A stretch of DNA of 64,000 bases from Mimosa pudica (Eukaryota > Streptophyta > Magnoliopsida > Fabales > Fabaceae), in the NCBI GenBank assembly GCA_029929735.1, contig JAKELP010000045.1:4417001-4481000 (forward strand), read 5' to 3'. The notes beneath the pieces are model-generated. The model was not told the DNA's origin. It saw only the letters and a list, made by a program, of their open reading frames with translations, and searched no databases. This document shows, one piece after another, positions 10,779 through 22,197 of this stretch (its first letter is position 1; each line of letters begins with the position of its first letter). Both the position numbers and the translations under genes were made by a program.

Positions 10779-11042
10779 ATTGTACAGGTTCCTCGGATTG
10801 TAAAGGAACCAGGGATGTGTACACTTTTTATAGTGCTCCCTTTTTCAGGGACGTTTTCACTATTTAAAGTGCTCCCTTTTTCATGCTTTCAGATTTGAGA
10901 CTGGGCACAGTGTCAATCACGTTTATTTTCGTCTGTTGAGTTGACTTAGAACTGACTGAGGGATTTGAGTGATATGTGGAAAGTAGAGATGATGAATTTG
11001 AGTTGATTTAGACGGAGGAACTTGAATGATGAATGAAAGACT

Positions 11043-11044
<2 letters not shown>

Positions 11045-11109
<65 letters not shown>
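11045..11109 (+). repeat. AT microsatellite (about 65 bp)
   Basis: An uninterrupted AT run at the same LTR position as 5175-5213, immediately before the GGTACCCTTTAGACGCCC block. Confidence 0.97.
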
Positions 11110-11113
<4 letters not shown>

Positions 11114-11414
11114 GTTTTAAATGTGGTACCCTTTAGACGCCCTCGCTTCCGCACATCTCACTGTTATAGTGAGTTAAGCGGTGATTACTGAGACAAATTG
11201 TCTCATCCCACGATTACTGACATTTTTGCAGGTATTCATGCACAGGCGCAAACATCAGGAAAGGGAATTAGGTAGTAGTAGTTATATAGACTATTTTGAA
11301 TTGTATATTGCCAATTTGTATAGGCCTGCATCTGCTTCCGCATGTTTTCTGATGAAAATGAAAAATAGATTCAGTGATGTTTATTATGAAATGTAATATA
11401 AGCATAGTGCTTTT

Positions 11415-11678
11415 CTAACTATGATAGGTTTGTAATAATATGGAAAGTCTTTTCTATCATAGTTAGATAATTAATAATGATTGATATTAGTTGCTTCTTT
11501 TCTAACCATGTTAGGTGGACCTTTTCTAACATGGTTAGCTATTAATTATCCATGATAGTGTTCAGGTGGTATTGGGAAATTCTTTTCTATCATGGATAGT
11601 ATTTAACCATTAGAAAATTCTTTTCCTAACTATGATAGACATTGTTATTATGGAAATCCTTTTTCTATCATAGTTAGT
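11415..11678 (+). repeat. Four-hairpin array at the end of the A1 fragment
   Basis: Hairpins at 11415-11466, 11502-11538, 11545-11599 and 11626-11678. Stems are variants of YTAACYATGRTAG paired with their complements. There is one hairpin more than in the other A copies, which suggests gain or loss of whole hairpin units. Confidence 0.9.
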
Positions 11679-12345
11679 AAGAGATGATTGAATTAAAAAG
11701 GGATAACTTAGGTTAATTAGGAAACTTGGTAACAGAGTGTTACACTTTCTTTTGTGAAACCTTGCATTGAACAAGATATTGATCGTCTTGTGGATATGGT
11801 GATTATTGTTAATGTTGTTTACTGCTGATTGGTTATATTTTCTGGAGTGAAAAGTTGTGGTGTGACCAACTAGGTGATTGTAAGTATACTTGAATGATGT
11901 GATTCCCTTGGATTGAAATTGATGATTTTGAAATTCATGAAACTTAGGATTCGAATTGGTTAAAGGATTTGAAGTAAGAAAAAGGGGAAAATGGGTAGTA
12001 ACATATAAGAACGAGAGAGAGACGTTGAACTACGATAAAAGGGAAATGATATTAATTTATCATTTGGCTATATATTATTATAGGAGTGGATGCAGTAGGC
12101 TTTCGTGGCATCAAGGAAGAAAGGTTGAGAAATCGCGTAGAATTGCTAAAGGGCGACAGGTAATCACACTTAACCTTACTATAACATTGAGGGTGACGTT
12201 AGTTAGCGATTTTGTAAAATCCCTTCTCACCCTCTATATATAGATATTATCTTTAAAAGAGTATTTTTATACAAAACAGGCTATCGGGTGCCTTTTAAAC
12301 ACGATTATTTCTGTATAAAAGATTTTTTACACATTATATATACTA

Positions 12346-12585
12346 CTACCTCCGGTCCTAAATATAGGACCTAGATAACTTTTTTTTGGAGAAGTTAAGG
12401 TTACAAAATAGTCTATTAAATGATGACATATTTGATATATTTTTAGATTAACCATTAGTTTATAAGTAAAATAAACTAGTTTAAAGGAAAAAATTAGGTA
12501 AATCAATTTATAATTAACTTATTTTGCTGTTTTTTATGATTTTTCAAAAAAGTAAATTAGGTCTTATATTTAGGACCGGAGGGAG
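12346..12585. mobile_element. Stowaway MITE with verified empty site
   Basis: It starts CTACCTCCGGTCCTAAATAT and ends ...TAGGACCGGAGGGAG, flanked by TA (12344-12345 and 12586-12587). The right LTR has the empty site ATATACTATTATCC at about 20963-20976, proving insertion at a single TA that was duplicated. It is 240 bp and non-coding. Confidence 0.95.
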
Positions 12586-12874
12586 TATTATCCTGCCTGG
12601 TGGTGGCCATTGATCTGGAATGGCGTGAAATGTATATAGGGATAGTGCTGGGTAGTGGTTTAAGAGGTGATGAAGATAGAAAAGAGGGTTAGATATTGAG
12701 TTGAGATTGTGGAGAGTTATGTTGTGGAAAACACTATTAAATTGGAGATATTGAAGGGAATTGTAAGAATGTATGATATTGATGTTGATTGACATTGTGA
12801 TATTGAATGAGATTGAAATTGGTGGATATTGTAAGGTTTGCATGACACTAATATATATGTACCATCGCGCGATG

Positions 12875-12904
12875 ATAACTGTCGATTGGCCAATCGACAG
12901 TTAT
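12875..12904 (+). repeat. Perfect 30-bp palindrome in the left LTR of A2
   Basis: Same sequence as 4781-4810 and 21261-21290: ATAACTGTCGATTGG joined to its exact complement. Confidence 0.95.
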
Positions 12905-13547
12905 TTGTACTGATGATCCTTTTCGGATTGATTAGACCGGGGATCATAGGTCAACTTATTGAGAGAAAGTGACCTACGGTTGTTTGGCATTGAAGAGTCC
13001 AATCGTTCCCGTTCTGCAATGGAAACAGAATTGGGGTTCCCTCTCTGGAGATTGCCAGAGAGGGTAATTGTCCCCTCATTATGGAGAGGGACACAGTGTC
13101 AAATCATATAGTGAAAATTAGATGCTTGATTGCACCGTGATGGCACAATGCATCTGTAGGTGAGTGTGAGAGTTGTGGTGACAGTATTAGTTGATTGGAG
13201 TTTGAAGATGATGAATTGATTTGGTTTGGATGTGAATGTTGGACTTGAGTGAGCATGGAAGAAACCTTTATATATATATTGCATTACTGGTTTTTATATC
13301 TGTGGTACCCTTTAGACGCCCTCACTACCGCACATCTCACTGTTATAGTGAGTTAAGTGGTGATTACTGAGACAAATTGTCTCATCCCACGATTACTGAC
13401 ATCTTTGCAGGTATTCATGAAAGGGAAATTAGGTAGTGGAGGTTGTGTAGTATATTTAGAATTGTATATTGCCAATTTATAGGTCTGCATTCGCTTCCGC
13501 ATGTATTTATATTTATTTATTGTTTAATATAAACTAGTTTTGTTCAT

Positions 13548-13736
13548 TAACCATGTTAGACAAATCCTTTCTAACATGGTTAGAAATAAATTATCCATGA
13601 TAGCAGCTGTATTGTATTAGTTTATTCTTTTCTGTCATGGATAATATTTTAATTATTAGGATATTCTTTTTCTAACTATGATAGAGATATTGATATTATT
13701 GCAATTCCTTTTTCTATCATAGTTAGTAAAGATATT
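13548..13736 (+). repeat. Three-hairpin array at the end of the left LTR of A2
   Basis: Stems TAACCATGTTAGA, TTATCCATGATAG and CTAACTATGATAG, each with its complement, in the same order as in the other copies; the LTR ends 64 bp later. Confidence 0.9.
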
Positions 13737-13802
13737 ATTGAACTAAAAGAGATGTCACAGCCTCACAGGTTAATTAGGGATTTAGTAACAATATGTTACA
13801 AC

Positions 13803-13831
13803 TTGGTTATCAGTATTTGGTATACGATAAC
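13803..13831 (+). other. Degenerate primer-binding site region
   Basis: TTGGTTATCAG follows the LTR end by two bases, then TTTGGTATACGATAACC. GGTTATC and GATAACC can pair across it. The identical sequence occurs at 51326-51354 in element B. The match to the initiator-Met tRNA is imperfect, so another primer tRNA is possible. Confidence 0.5.
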
Positions 13832-13922
13832 CTAGGACTGTGCTGCATTGCATGTAGATTGACAATATACATTCTTAGTATTCCCTTCCTTATGTGCATG
13901 ACTATCTGGCTTTTGAGAGGTA

Positions 13923-13955
13923 TATCACTCATCCCGTGGTGGGGAGAGAGTGATA
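13923..13955 (+). repeat. Conserved stem-loop in the 5' internal domain
   Basis: TATCACTC pairs with GAGTGATA around a GTGGTGGGGAGA-like loop. Element B has the same stem at 51448-51480 with changed loop bases. Confidence 0.7.
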
Positions 13956-16787
13956 AGAGCAATTGAATAGGTAGTATGGGGAGATTGAGAAGAATATAGA
14001 AAGAATAACGCAATAAATAAAGACAATGATAAAACTTTAGGAAGAATAACGAAATAAGGATGATTCTCTGGGGTCTCGAGTATAGTTATGTGCTAGCCAT
14101 AACCATAGTCGAGGCATCATGAGATACCTTATTGGGTTAAGGGATCAATAAAATTTTAAAATAACTATTGATGAGGAATACAATGTGAAATAATAATTTT
14201 TGACCTTGTTTCTTGCTTGTTTATTTATGTGTTAAACTGTTTGGTTTATTGATGGTTTGACTTGTGCTGCCTGATTCTTTGCAATTGAAATAAAATTCTC
14301 TTGAAATTGTATGTTTTATACGCTTTATCATGAGTCTTAGTTGATTATCTTGTGGAATCTGGTTTGTCCTCCCTTCTTTGGTTGGGGCTGATCTTGGTGT
14401 TGATCCAAGAATGTGACAAAAACTTATGTTTTGAGGATACTAAGGCAATTAGCCAAACTAATTTGTGGCTTAGTGAATGGGAATAAGGGTGCTGAAATTT
14501 CTGAAGTTTGATACATTATATAATAGAATATGTATATGTTGCTGTTGGTTGATGATGTGAAAATATGATAGTGTATGTTTTAACATTTGTATGTTAATTT
14601 AAAGATGTTTGTTTCTATTTTTGTTTGGCGGAATGGAATTAACTGTTTAATGTGGTGGAAGCTTATTTATGTTGTAGTATAGTAATTGTTAGTTTGAGTG
14701 TTGAGTTCATAATGGATTAACATTGTGTATATAAATGATTTCAGTTGTTTACAAGCTTACAAGTACATGAATGTTGTTTGGTTGATGACACATTCATTGT
14801 AAATTTTCCCTACTGATATGTGCTGGCCAGTTGGTTTTTGAGTTTGTGAAATCTTAGGATTCGTTTTTTTAATGTCTGACTAGGTGTGCCTGGACAAATG
14901 TGAATGTTGGAAATTGTTGTTGTTTGATTTATTTCCTATTGTGGTTCTGATTTCCTTTGGTCACAGGGCAAAGAAATGAATGATGATAAATGTTTCTTAA
15001 TATGTATGCTTGACTTTTGGTGAAAGCTATGAAACTTTGTTAGCTTTCACTTTCTTTTACTCTATGTTTGTAATATTGAGTGTTGATCGAAAGTGATTTT
15101 GAGAATTCTGTTTGATTTGATTGGAGTATATAGGTTTACTTGCTGCTTGTCATGGTTGTGATGGCTTAACTAATAGGTGGATAGCATTTTCAATGTATGG
15201 AAGAGTGATTAAGAGTTTTACGTGTCTCATTGGTCTTAAATTGAGTTGAAGATTAAGTTAATACTTCATTTGGGTAAACAGAATTATGGAGGAAAAATAT
15301 TGATTATATGGATTAAATCATATTGTTTTATATATAATATCTTACTTTGTTACTGGTTTGGGCATAGGTGATTTCTACTTTGTTTGGTGTTCAAAGCTGA
15401 TTTCATGATGTAAAGGGGAGTGTTGATTTGGTGCAACTTTATTTGGTTTATGATTTGAGGAATTATTCTTGAATAATGAATTGGAGCGTGTTTTCCATGC
15501 TATGCAGTGTCGATCATAATATTTGTTTTTGTTAAAGATTGATTGATAGTCGCTTGTTTGGTTTTGTTGTTAAATGAATGAAGTTTGAGTGATGGAGGCC
15601 TATGAATGGTACTAAATTCTTGAAATCGTAATGGGTTATTTATGATATGTGATTTTGGGATTAGAGTTTTTACTTCATGACTGAATTGAAACACACATTG
15701 TTCTTATACATGCTTACTTGAAATTTAGTAGGATTTTGTTGAATGTGAACGGATATTTGGTTTGTGATGCATCAAATTATTATTGAAGGATGTTAAAAGG
15801 TGTCATGTTAGGGAGCAAGTTGATTAAAGGGAAATACTTGGAAATTTAATCTATAGACTGTTTATAAAGGAGGAATTGGAGAATGTATTAGATGGAATGT
15901 AGGAAAATTGTAATCAAATGGTAGGAACTTATAATTGGAAGATTTGAGGAATTTAAGAAATTATAGGAAGTCACAATTGTCGAGCTCGTATGAATTGAAT
16001 TAGAGGTCATTGGGATGAGTTGACTTTAAAGGTTAGAATTACTGTGTATTGACCATGACCCAAAGAGTGACTAAAAATTTGGCTTGAAGAATGAAATTTA
16101 GGAATTTATGCTTTGAATTGGAGTTAGGGTGATTAATTAGTAGTACATCGTGGGTTCATGACTCAGAGCAATGTATTGATATTGAAAGATATTATGACTT
16201 GGTGATGTGTTAATATTAGGATTTTATGGATGATATTGGAATGATTTGAGTTAGTGATGAATTTTAAAATTTTGCTTATGGTTGAGTAGAATAGATAAAG
16301 AGACTATTTGAGTGTAATATATTAGGTTGGAAGTTAGTAAACTGCTACCATTGATTTACTTAAGTTGGAAGTAATCAATCATTAATCTGATGATATGTTG
16401 ATATGGATGAATGTATATGTTAAGTTAGAATTATGAGCCAAAGTTACAACTGAAATTTTAGGAGTTGATGTCTTACAACAAAGAAGTGAGGTCTTGAAAT
16501 ATGATTGAGGAAACTATTGGAGTTTGAAAAACGATGTTATTATTTATGATGGACGACTTTAATACAAGTAATATAAGGTTAGGGTAGTTAGTAAATGAAT
16601 GTTAGTTAAGGGAAACAGGATGAGGATTGGTGAATATCTATGGGATTAACTGTGGATACATGGTGAAAATAATGTTGAGTGCAATAAATTATGGTTGAAT
16701 AGTTAGAACTTTGCATATAGTTAGAGCTGAATTACATATTTCTTGGTTTTAGGCGTTATTTCAAGCGAATTTTGGGGACAAAATTCC

Positions 16788-16804
16788 TAAAAGGTGGGGT
16801 AAAT
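16788..16804 (+). other. Polypurine tract of element A2
   Basis: TAAAAGGTGGGGTAAAT lies immediately before the TG of the right LTR. The upstream TTTTGGGGACAAAATTCC resembles the 3' end of chromovirus coding regions. Confidence 0.8.
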
Positions 16805-17101
16805 TGTAACATCCCAAATTTTGATTAAGGTTAATTGGAAATTATTGAGGTGTTATTTAGGAAATTTGAGTTTTAGGGAGAAATTTATGGAGATTTATTG
16901 TTATTAAATCTTAATTTTTGGAATTTAAGGAAATATAGTTAAAATAATTATTTGGAGTTAGAAACTTTCATGAACAAGTATTTGGGATAGTAGATAATAT
17001 TATGATGGAAAGAAGGAGATATAGTAATATATACAAACTTCTGGGCTAGAAATATAATTACGAATAAACCTTAGGGTAGTTAATTGTAATTTTCCCTAAA
17101 T

Positions 17102-17110
17102 TATAAATAA
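17102..17110 (+). promoter_or_regulatory. TATA box of LTR A2
   Basis: TATAAATAA about 30 bp upstream of a CT-rich start region. In the left LTR this part is deleted. Confidence 0.6.
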
Positions 17111-17986
17111 ATACATCATCTCCTTCCTTCCATTTCATTTCTCTCTCTCTCTCTCTCTCTCTAGCTCCCTCCGCCGACTCCACCCCCTCCGTCGCTTTCT
17201 TCTTCTTCTTCTGCGAATTCCGGCGGCCTAAGGCGCGGCGGCGCCGGCCACCTCACCATCAGCATCATCATCACACCTTTCTTCCTTCCGCACTTCTCTT
17301 TCTCGCGTTCTGCTCCAGTTCCTCACTTTCCTCCGTCGCTTTTTTTTCGATTTTTCCGGCGAAGCGGCGGCGGGTTCGGCGATGTGATGGTGGAAGAGGT
17401 AAAGCTTCAGCCTTTCTTGCATTTTTCGAGCTATGCTTCATATTGATGTTGATTTCTCATAATTTCCTCTTCCCTGTTGGTTTCTTTTCGGCCCACCACT
17501 GCTTTGGTACTTTCCAGCGAGTTTTCCGGCGGCGGCGAGTTCAAATCAGACAGGAAACACCAAATTCCAACTCCGGTGAGTCTCTTCTAACTGTTCCCAT
17601 TCATTTTTCTCTTGTTCTTGGTGAGAAATGTGAGAGAACGAATCTGGGGTTTGCGTTTTTGGCCTAAGGTAACACATTACATTGAAGTTAAGCTTCAATT
17701 TGTAGAGTTTAAGGAGTGATATGATGATTAATTTGAAGTTTCTTTGAGTTTTGCACAAAACCCTAAATTTTGGGTACTCTAGGGCTGAAGAGTTTTCTTA
17801 GGTTTTGGGTTTAAAAATCTTCAATTTGTTTAGGTAGAAGCGTAATGAAGTCAAATATTGTGCTACATGGTTGATTTTCTTGAAGTTTGCTGTATGTTTT
17901 ACATTCATATGGTAATGTGAAGATTTTTGTTCTATTTCTTTTCGGCTGAACTGATGTGTTGATGTGGTGGAAGTGATTGATTTAAG

Positions 17987-18924
17987 GGGTTAAGGTGCAT
18001 TTTTAGTACTCTAGAACATAGCAAAGTTCACCTAACATAATATACAATATTGTGGTCCATTTGTGGTAACCAATAATTATTTTCGTGGCTTATTTAGTAA
18101 CAACGTTAAATAAGTTAAGTTTGACCGTTATGTGTCAAATTTTGACCATTAAATTGTGGGGTAAAGGAGCATTTTCAGTACTCTAGAATATAGAAGGAGC
18201 ACCAAGCATAATATACAATATTTTGGTCCATTTGTAATAACCAAGAATTATTTTCATTGTTCATCTAGTAATTCGTTAGGTAAAACTCACTTTTGTAAGA
18301 TAAATACTTATTGTGACATAATGATGTAATATATGTATATTGAAATGACAATTTAAGGAACATTATTTTATGTTTATAACTATGCAATCAGATAGAAATA
18401 ACTCTTCTTCTATTACATCATAGGGTCATTAATTCGGGTCGAGCTAGTATGACCAACCCGTTTTAATTTATGTCGAGCCAATATGACCAACCCGTTTTAA
18501 CTCAGTAAGGTCAACCTATTTAGTTTATGATTCTTTGCTTACATTTTTTATATATGTAAAATATTAATGACTTATTAGTTTATACATGCATGATACTAGG
18601 ATAGACTATATATGGATCTTTATAACTTTGTAGTGTTTAATTATTTGACACTTTGAATAATATTGTGACTTAGTTGTTTATGGTGTTTAAATATTGTATA
18701 TTATGTTTGGTGCTCCTTCTATATTCTATAGTACTGAAAATGCTCCTTTACTATAAATTTAACGGTCAAAATTTGACACATAACGGTCAAATTTAACTTA
18801 TTTAACGTCGTTACTAAATAAGCCACGAAAATAATTTTTGGTTACCACAAATGGACCACAATATTGTATATTATGTTAGGTGCACTTTGCTATATTCTAG
18901 AGTACTAAAAATGCACCTTAACCC
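17987..18924. mobile_element. MULE MITE with long, internally duplicated terminal inverted repeats (938 bp)
   Basis: The arms begin GGGTTAAGGTGCATTTTTAG and end with its complement. A 10-bp target duplication TTGATTTAAG flanks it (17977-17986 and 18925-18934); the empty site is in the left LTR near 7272-7281. Each arm holds two related copies of the terminal motif (from 17987 and from about 18161, mirrored near the right end), so the arm is itself a tandem duplication. No coding sequence. Confidence 0.93.
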
Positions 18925-20816
18925 TTGATTTAAGTGGATGATGTTTTTATGCTTGTATGAGAATCTGAATTTTCTTTGTCTAACTACAAGGGGAAATATG
19001 TATGAATTTGTTGTATGTGATTGAGGTCTGAGTTTATTAGTTGTGGTGATTAATGTGTTTTCATGGGAGATTTTAGAATCTGATTTGGAAGTTCAGCAAG
19101 AGGAAAATAAATTGTGGTTCAGGTTTTGTTGATTTTCTTGTAACATTTAGGCTTGAAATTTGAGGTTTGTTGAAGTTAGGATTTTAGGAGTTTCGGTTCT
19201 GCTTCTTTGACAATGTTTTCCTTGGTGTATGTATATATGTGTACATTGTGTTATTTTGGGACTTAAGTAGATTAAATGAAAGGGGAATTGCTGATTCACT
19301 TTATTGCATACTTAAAATATAGAATATTTGGTTTGCCATCCCCCTCTGTTCTGGTTCATTATTGGATAAGTGAATCTTTGTTTGGGTGTTAAAGTTTTGT
19401 TAAGATATTGTTGATTTTCAGGTTTTGGCATCTTATTTAAATGTTTTCAACTATGACTAAAGGTTGTTGATGTTCTTTTCTTTCTTCTTGTTTGGTTTTT
19501 AATGGATGAAATGAAAGGGAGTTGTGGTTGGATCATAAAAGTTGATAATGTAATGATTAAAGTTTTATATATGAGTAGTTGAAGTACTTACTTTGTTTGA
19601 GTGGGATTTATTTGGTTTATGAGTAAGAGAGTGAAATAAGATGTGTCCTGGATTTGTGCTAACTGATGTTAAGAGATTTAGTTGTTATTGGCTATTGATT
19701 TTGTTTTCTTGTTGATTGTGACTGCTTTCATGAGTTCAAATCTGATTTAGAAACATGTAAATTCTGGTTTGTGGTTGTTTAGGTAGGTATATAATTGCAT
19801 ATTATAGTTACAATGCTTTTGGGTTTCTTTTTCCCATTGGTTGTATTGATTCTTGATGAGAATCAGAAATTTATTTGTTTTGGCCGACCGAAATCATGGA
19901 GGAGCTTGTTGGAGACGCATGTAAATGTGAATAAATGAAGTGGACTGTTATATTAAAACAATTAAAATTCTTTATTTTAAGTAAGTTGTAAATTTTGGCA
20001 AAAATGGTAACTTTATTTTCTAATATAATTCAAAGGTTCTATATGCCTTGAAAGATAGGTTTAAATGTATAAGAATGAAGTAGATGAATGACAATTCATG
20101 TGTGTTTGATTGATGATTATCACTGAAATATTGTTCATGCATATGATTTTACAAAACAAGTGTTGTGATTTCCTTGGATAAACTGAACTGCACCAAATTG
20201 CAATGATGTACCTTTTATATGCATGGTTGGTGTCTTGAAATGGGAGGGTTATGACTAATGTACGAGATTGATTGAGTTGTTAGTGTTAATTTGGTAAATA
20301 TTAATTTTAGTTTGGTAAAGATTACTTTAATATTGTGATATTGTGCAATTGTTAGTTAATTTGGGTGCTTTCTTTTGTGAAACCTTGCATTGAACAAGAT
20401 ATTGATCGTCTTGTGGGTATGGTGATTATTGTTAATGTTGTTTACTGCTGATTGGTTATATTTTCTGGAGTGAAAAGTTGTGGTGTGACCAACTAAGCTA
20501 GGTGATTGTAAGTATACTTGAATGATGTGATTCCCTTGGATTGAAATTGATGATTTTGAAATTCATGAAACTTAGGATTCGAATTGGTTAAAGGATTTGA
20601 AGTAAGAAAAAGGGGAAAATGGGTAGTAACATATAAGAACGAGAGAGAGACGTTGAACTACGATAAAAGGGAAATAATATTAATTTATCATTTGGCTATA
20701 TATTATTATAGGAGTGGATGCAGTAGGCTTTCGTGGCATCAAGGAAGAACGGTTGAGAAATCGCGTAGAATTGCTAAAGGGCGACAGGTAATCACACTTA
20801 ACCTTGCTATAACATT

Positions 20817-20862
20817 GAGGGTGACGTTAGTTAGGGATTTTGTAAAATCCCTTCTCACCCTC
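20817..20862 (+). repeat. Nested double hairpin in LTR A2
   Basis: The outer stem GAGGGTGA/TCACCCTC encloses GGGATTTT/AAAATCCC. The same structure is at 12189-12234, 49875-49920 and 56946-56991. Confidence 0.85.
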
Positions 20863-21260
20863 TATATATAGATATTATCTTTAAAAGAGTATTTTTATAC
20901 AAAACAGGCTATCGGATGCCTTTTAAACACGATTATTTCTGTATAAAAGATTTTTTACACATTATATATACTATTATCCTGCCTGGTGGTGGCCATTGAT
21001 CTGGAATGGCGTGAAATGTATATAGGGATAGTGTTGGGTAGTGGTTTAAGAGGTGATGAAGATAGAAAAGAGGGTTAGATGTTGAGTTGAGATTGTGGAG
21101 AGTTATGTTGTGGAAAACACTATTAAATTGGAGATATTGAAGGGAATTGTAAGAATGTATGATATTGATGTTGATTGACATTGTGATATTGAATGAGATT
21201 GAAATTGGTGGATATTGTAAGGTTTGCATGACACTGATATATATGTACCATAGCGCGATG

Positions 21261-21290
21261 ATAACTGTCGATTGGCCAATCGACAGTTAT
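21261..21290 (+). repeat. Perfect 30-bp palindrome in the right LTR of A2
   Basis: Same palindrome as at 4781 and 12875. Confidence 0.95.
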
Positions 21291-21954
21291 TTGTACTGAT
21301 GATCCTTTTCGGATTGATTAGACCGGGGATCATAGGTCAACTTATTGAGAGAAAGTGACCTACGGTTGTTTGGCATTGAAGAGTCCAACCGTTCCCGTTC
21401 TGCAATGGACACAAAATTGGGGTTCCCTCTCTGGAGATTGCCAGAGAGGGTAATTGTCCCCTCATTATGGAGAGGGACACAGTGTCAAATCATATAGTGA
21501 AAATTAGATGCTTGATTGCACCGTGATGGCAGAATGCATCTGTAGGTGAGTGTGAGAGTTGTGGTGGTAGTATTAGTTGATTGGAGTATGGAGATGATGA
21601 ATTGATTTGGTTTGGATGTGAATGTTGGACTTGAGTGAGCATGGAAGAAACCTTTATATATATATTGCATTACTGGTTTTTATATCTGTGGTACCCTTTA
21701 GACGCCCTCACTACCGCACATCTCATTGTTATAGTGAGTTAAGCGGTGATTACTGGGACAAATTGTCTCATCCCACGATTACTGACATCTTTGCAGGTAT
21801 TCATGCACAGGCGCAAGCTTCAGGAAAGGGAAATTAGGTAGTGGAGGTTGTGTAGTATATTTAGAATTGTATATTGCCAATTTATAGGTCTGCATTCGTT
21901 TCCACATGTATTTATATTTATTTATTGTTTAATATCAACTAGTTTTGTTTATTA

Positions 21955-22131
21955 TCCATGTTAGACAAATCCTTTCTAACATGGTTAGAAATAAATTATC
22001 CATGATAGCAGCTGTATTGTATTAGTTTATTCTTTTCTATCATGGATAATATTTTAATCATTAGGATATTCTTTTTCTAACTATGATAGAGATATTGATA
22101 TTATTGCAATTCCTTTTTCTATCATAGTTAG
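21955..22131 (+). repeat. Three-hairpin array at the end of the right LTR of A2
   Basis: Hairpins at about 21955-21985, 21995-22050 and 22077-22131 with related stems; loops 2 and 3 end in CTTTT/CCTTTTT directly before the returning arm. The LTR end follows 66 bp later. Confidence 0.9.
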
Positions 22132-22197
22132 TAAAGATATTATTGAACTAAAAGAGATGTCACAGGTTAATTAGGGATTTAGTAACAATATGTTACA

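Larger units (their letters stand above)
8180..11744 (+). repeat. Family A1 LTR fragment embedded in the left LTR of A2
   Basis: The 3' end is exactly the A1 terminus GAGTGTTACA, yet the start is internal to an LTR. It replaces about 535 bp of A2 (equivalent of 19840-20374). The simplest history is insertion of an A1 element followed by a deletion that removed its 5' part and some host LTR. It has the conserved ACGAGAGAGACGTT block (10224-10253), the double hairpin 10407-10449, the variant palindrome 10748-10778, a long AT repeat and four terminal hairpins. No gene. Confidence 0.75.
11745..13800 (+). repeat. Left LTR of A2, 3' segment
   Basis: Nearly identical to 20375-22197 except for a Stowaway insertion (12346-12585). 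It ends AATATGTTACA, the A2 terminus. Conserved block near 11994-12028, double hairpin 12189-12234, palindrome 12875-12904 and hairpin array 13548-13736. Shortened relative to the right LTR at the exon-like block after the acceptor (near 13416). Confidence 0.88.
13801..16804 (+). other. Internal domain of LARD-like element A2 (non-coding)
   Basis: About 3.0 kb between the LTRs with no frame longer than about 67 residues. The first 350 bp are closely related to 51324-51660 of element B; the rest is not obviously shared. It starts ACTTGGTTATCAG, one inserted T away from the initiator-Met primer site TTGGTATCAG, and ends in a polypurine tract. No protease, integrase or reverse transcriptase motif was seen. 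The conserved 5' part is where packaging signals would be expected. Confidence 0.8.
17576..21796 (+). other. Candidate leader intron inside LTR A2
   Basis: Donor CTCCG|GTGAGT and acceptor GACATCTTTGCAG|GT match plant splice consensus and bracket a T/G-rich stretch unlike the GC-rich leader before it. An alternative donor is at 17399. B and C LTRs have donor and acceptor in the same relative places. Splicing is predicted, not shown. Confidence 0.4.
6545..22197 (+). mobile_element. LARD-like LTR retrotransposon A2 (non-coding, rearranged)
   Basis: Both LTRs and an internal domain are in one orientation: left LTR 6545-13800 (5' end lost, middle replaced by another LTR), internal domain 13801-16804, right LTR 16805-22197. 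A polypurine tract lies directly before the right LTR and a primer-site-like sequence directly after the left one. No gag or pol reading frame exists, so it is non-autonomous and must use proteins from another element. The TGTAACATCC start and the context around the polypurine tract resemble the Ty3/gypsy chromovirus group. LTRs longer than the internal domain, with no coding region, fit the LARD class. Confidence 0.8.
16805..22197 (+). repeat. Right LTR of A2 (5393 bp, about 4445 bp without the MITE)
   Basis: Starts TGTAACATCCC after the polypurine tract and ends AATATGTTACA. In order: TATA box 17102-17110; CT microsatellite and GC-rich leader; splice donors GAGAG|GTAAAG (17399) and CTCCG|GTGAGT (17576); long intron-like stretch interrupted by the MULE MITE; conserved block about 20620-20656; double hairpin 20817-20862; palindrome 21261-21290; acceptor TTTGCAG ending at 21796; hairpin array 21955-22131. 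An open frame of 95 codons at 20584-20871 recurs in the left LTR, but the copies differ mainly at amino-acid-changing sites, so I do not call it a gene. Confidence 0.9.

Noticed and set aside
20584..20871. 95-codon open frame present in both A2 LTRs (also 11956-12243)
   Set aside because: The copies differ mostly at amino-acid-changing positions, no domain is recognisable, and the frame ends in conserved hairpin sequence; it looks like chance.
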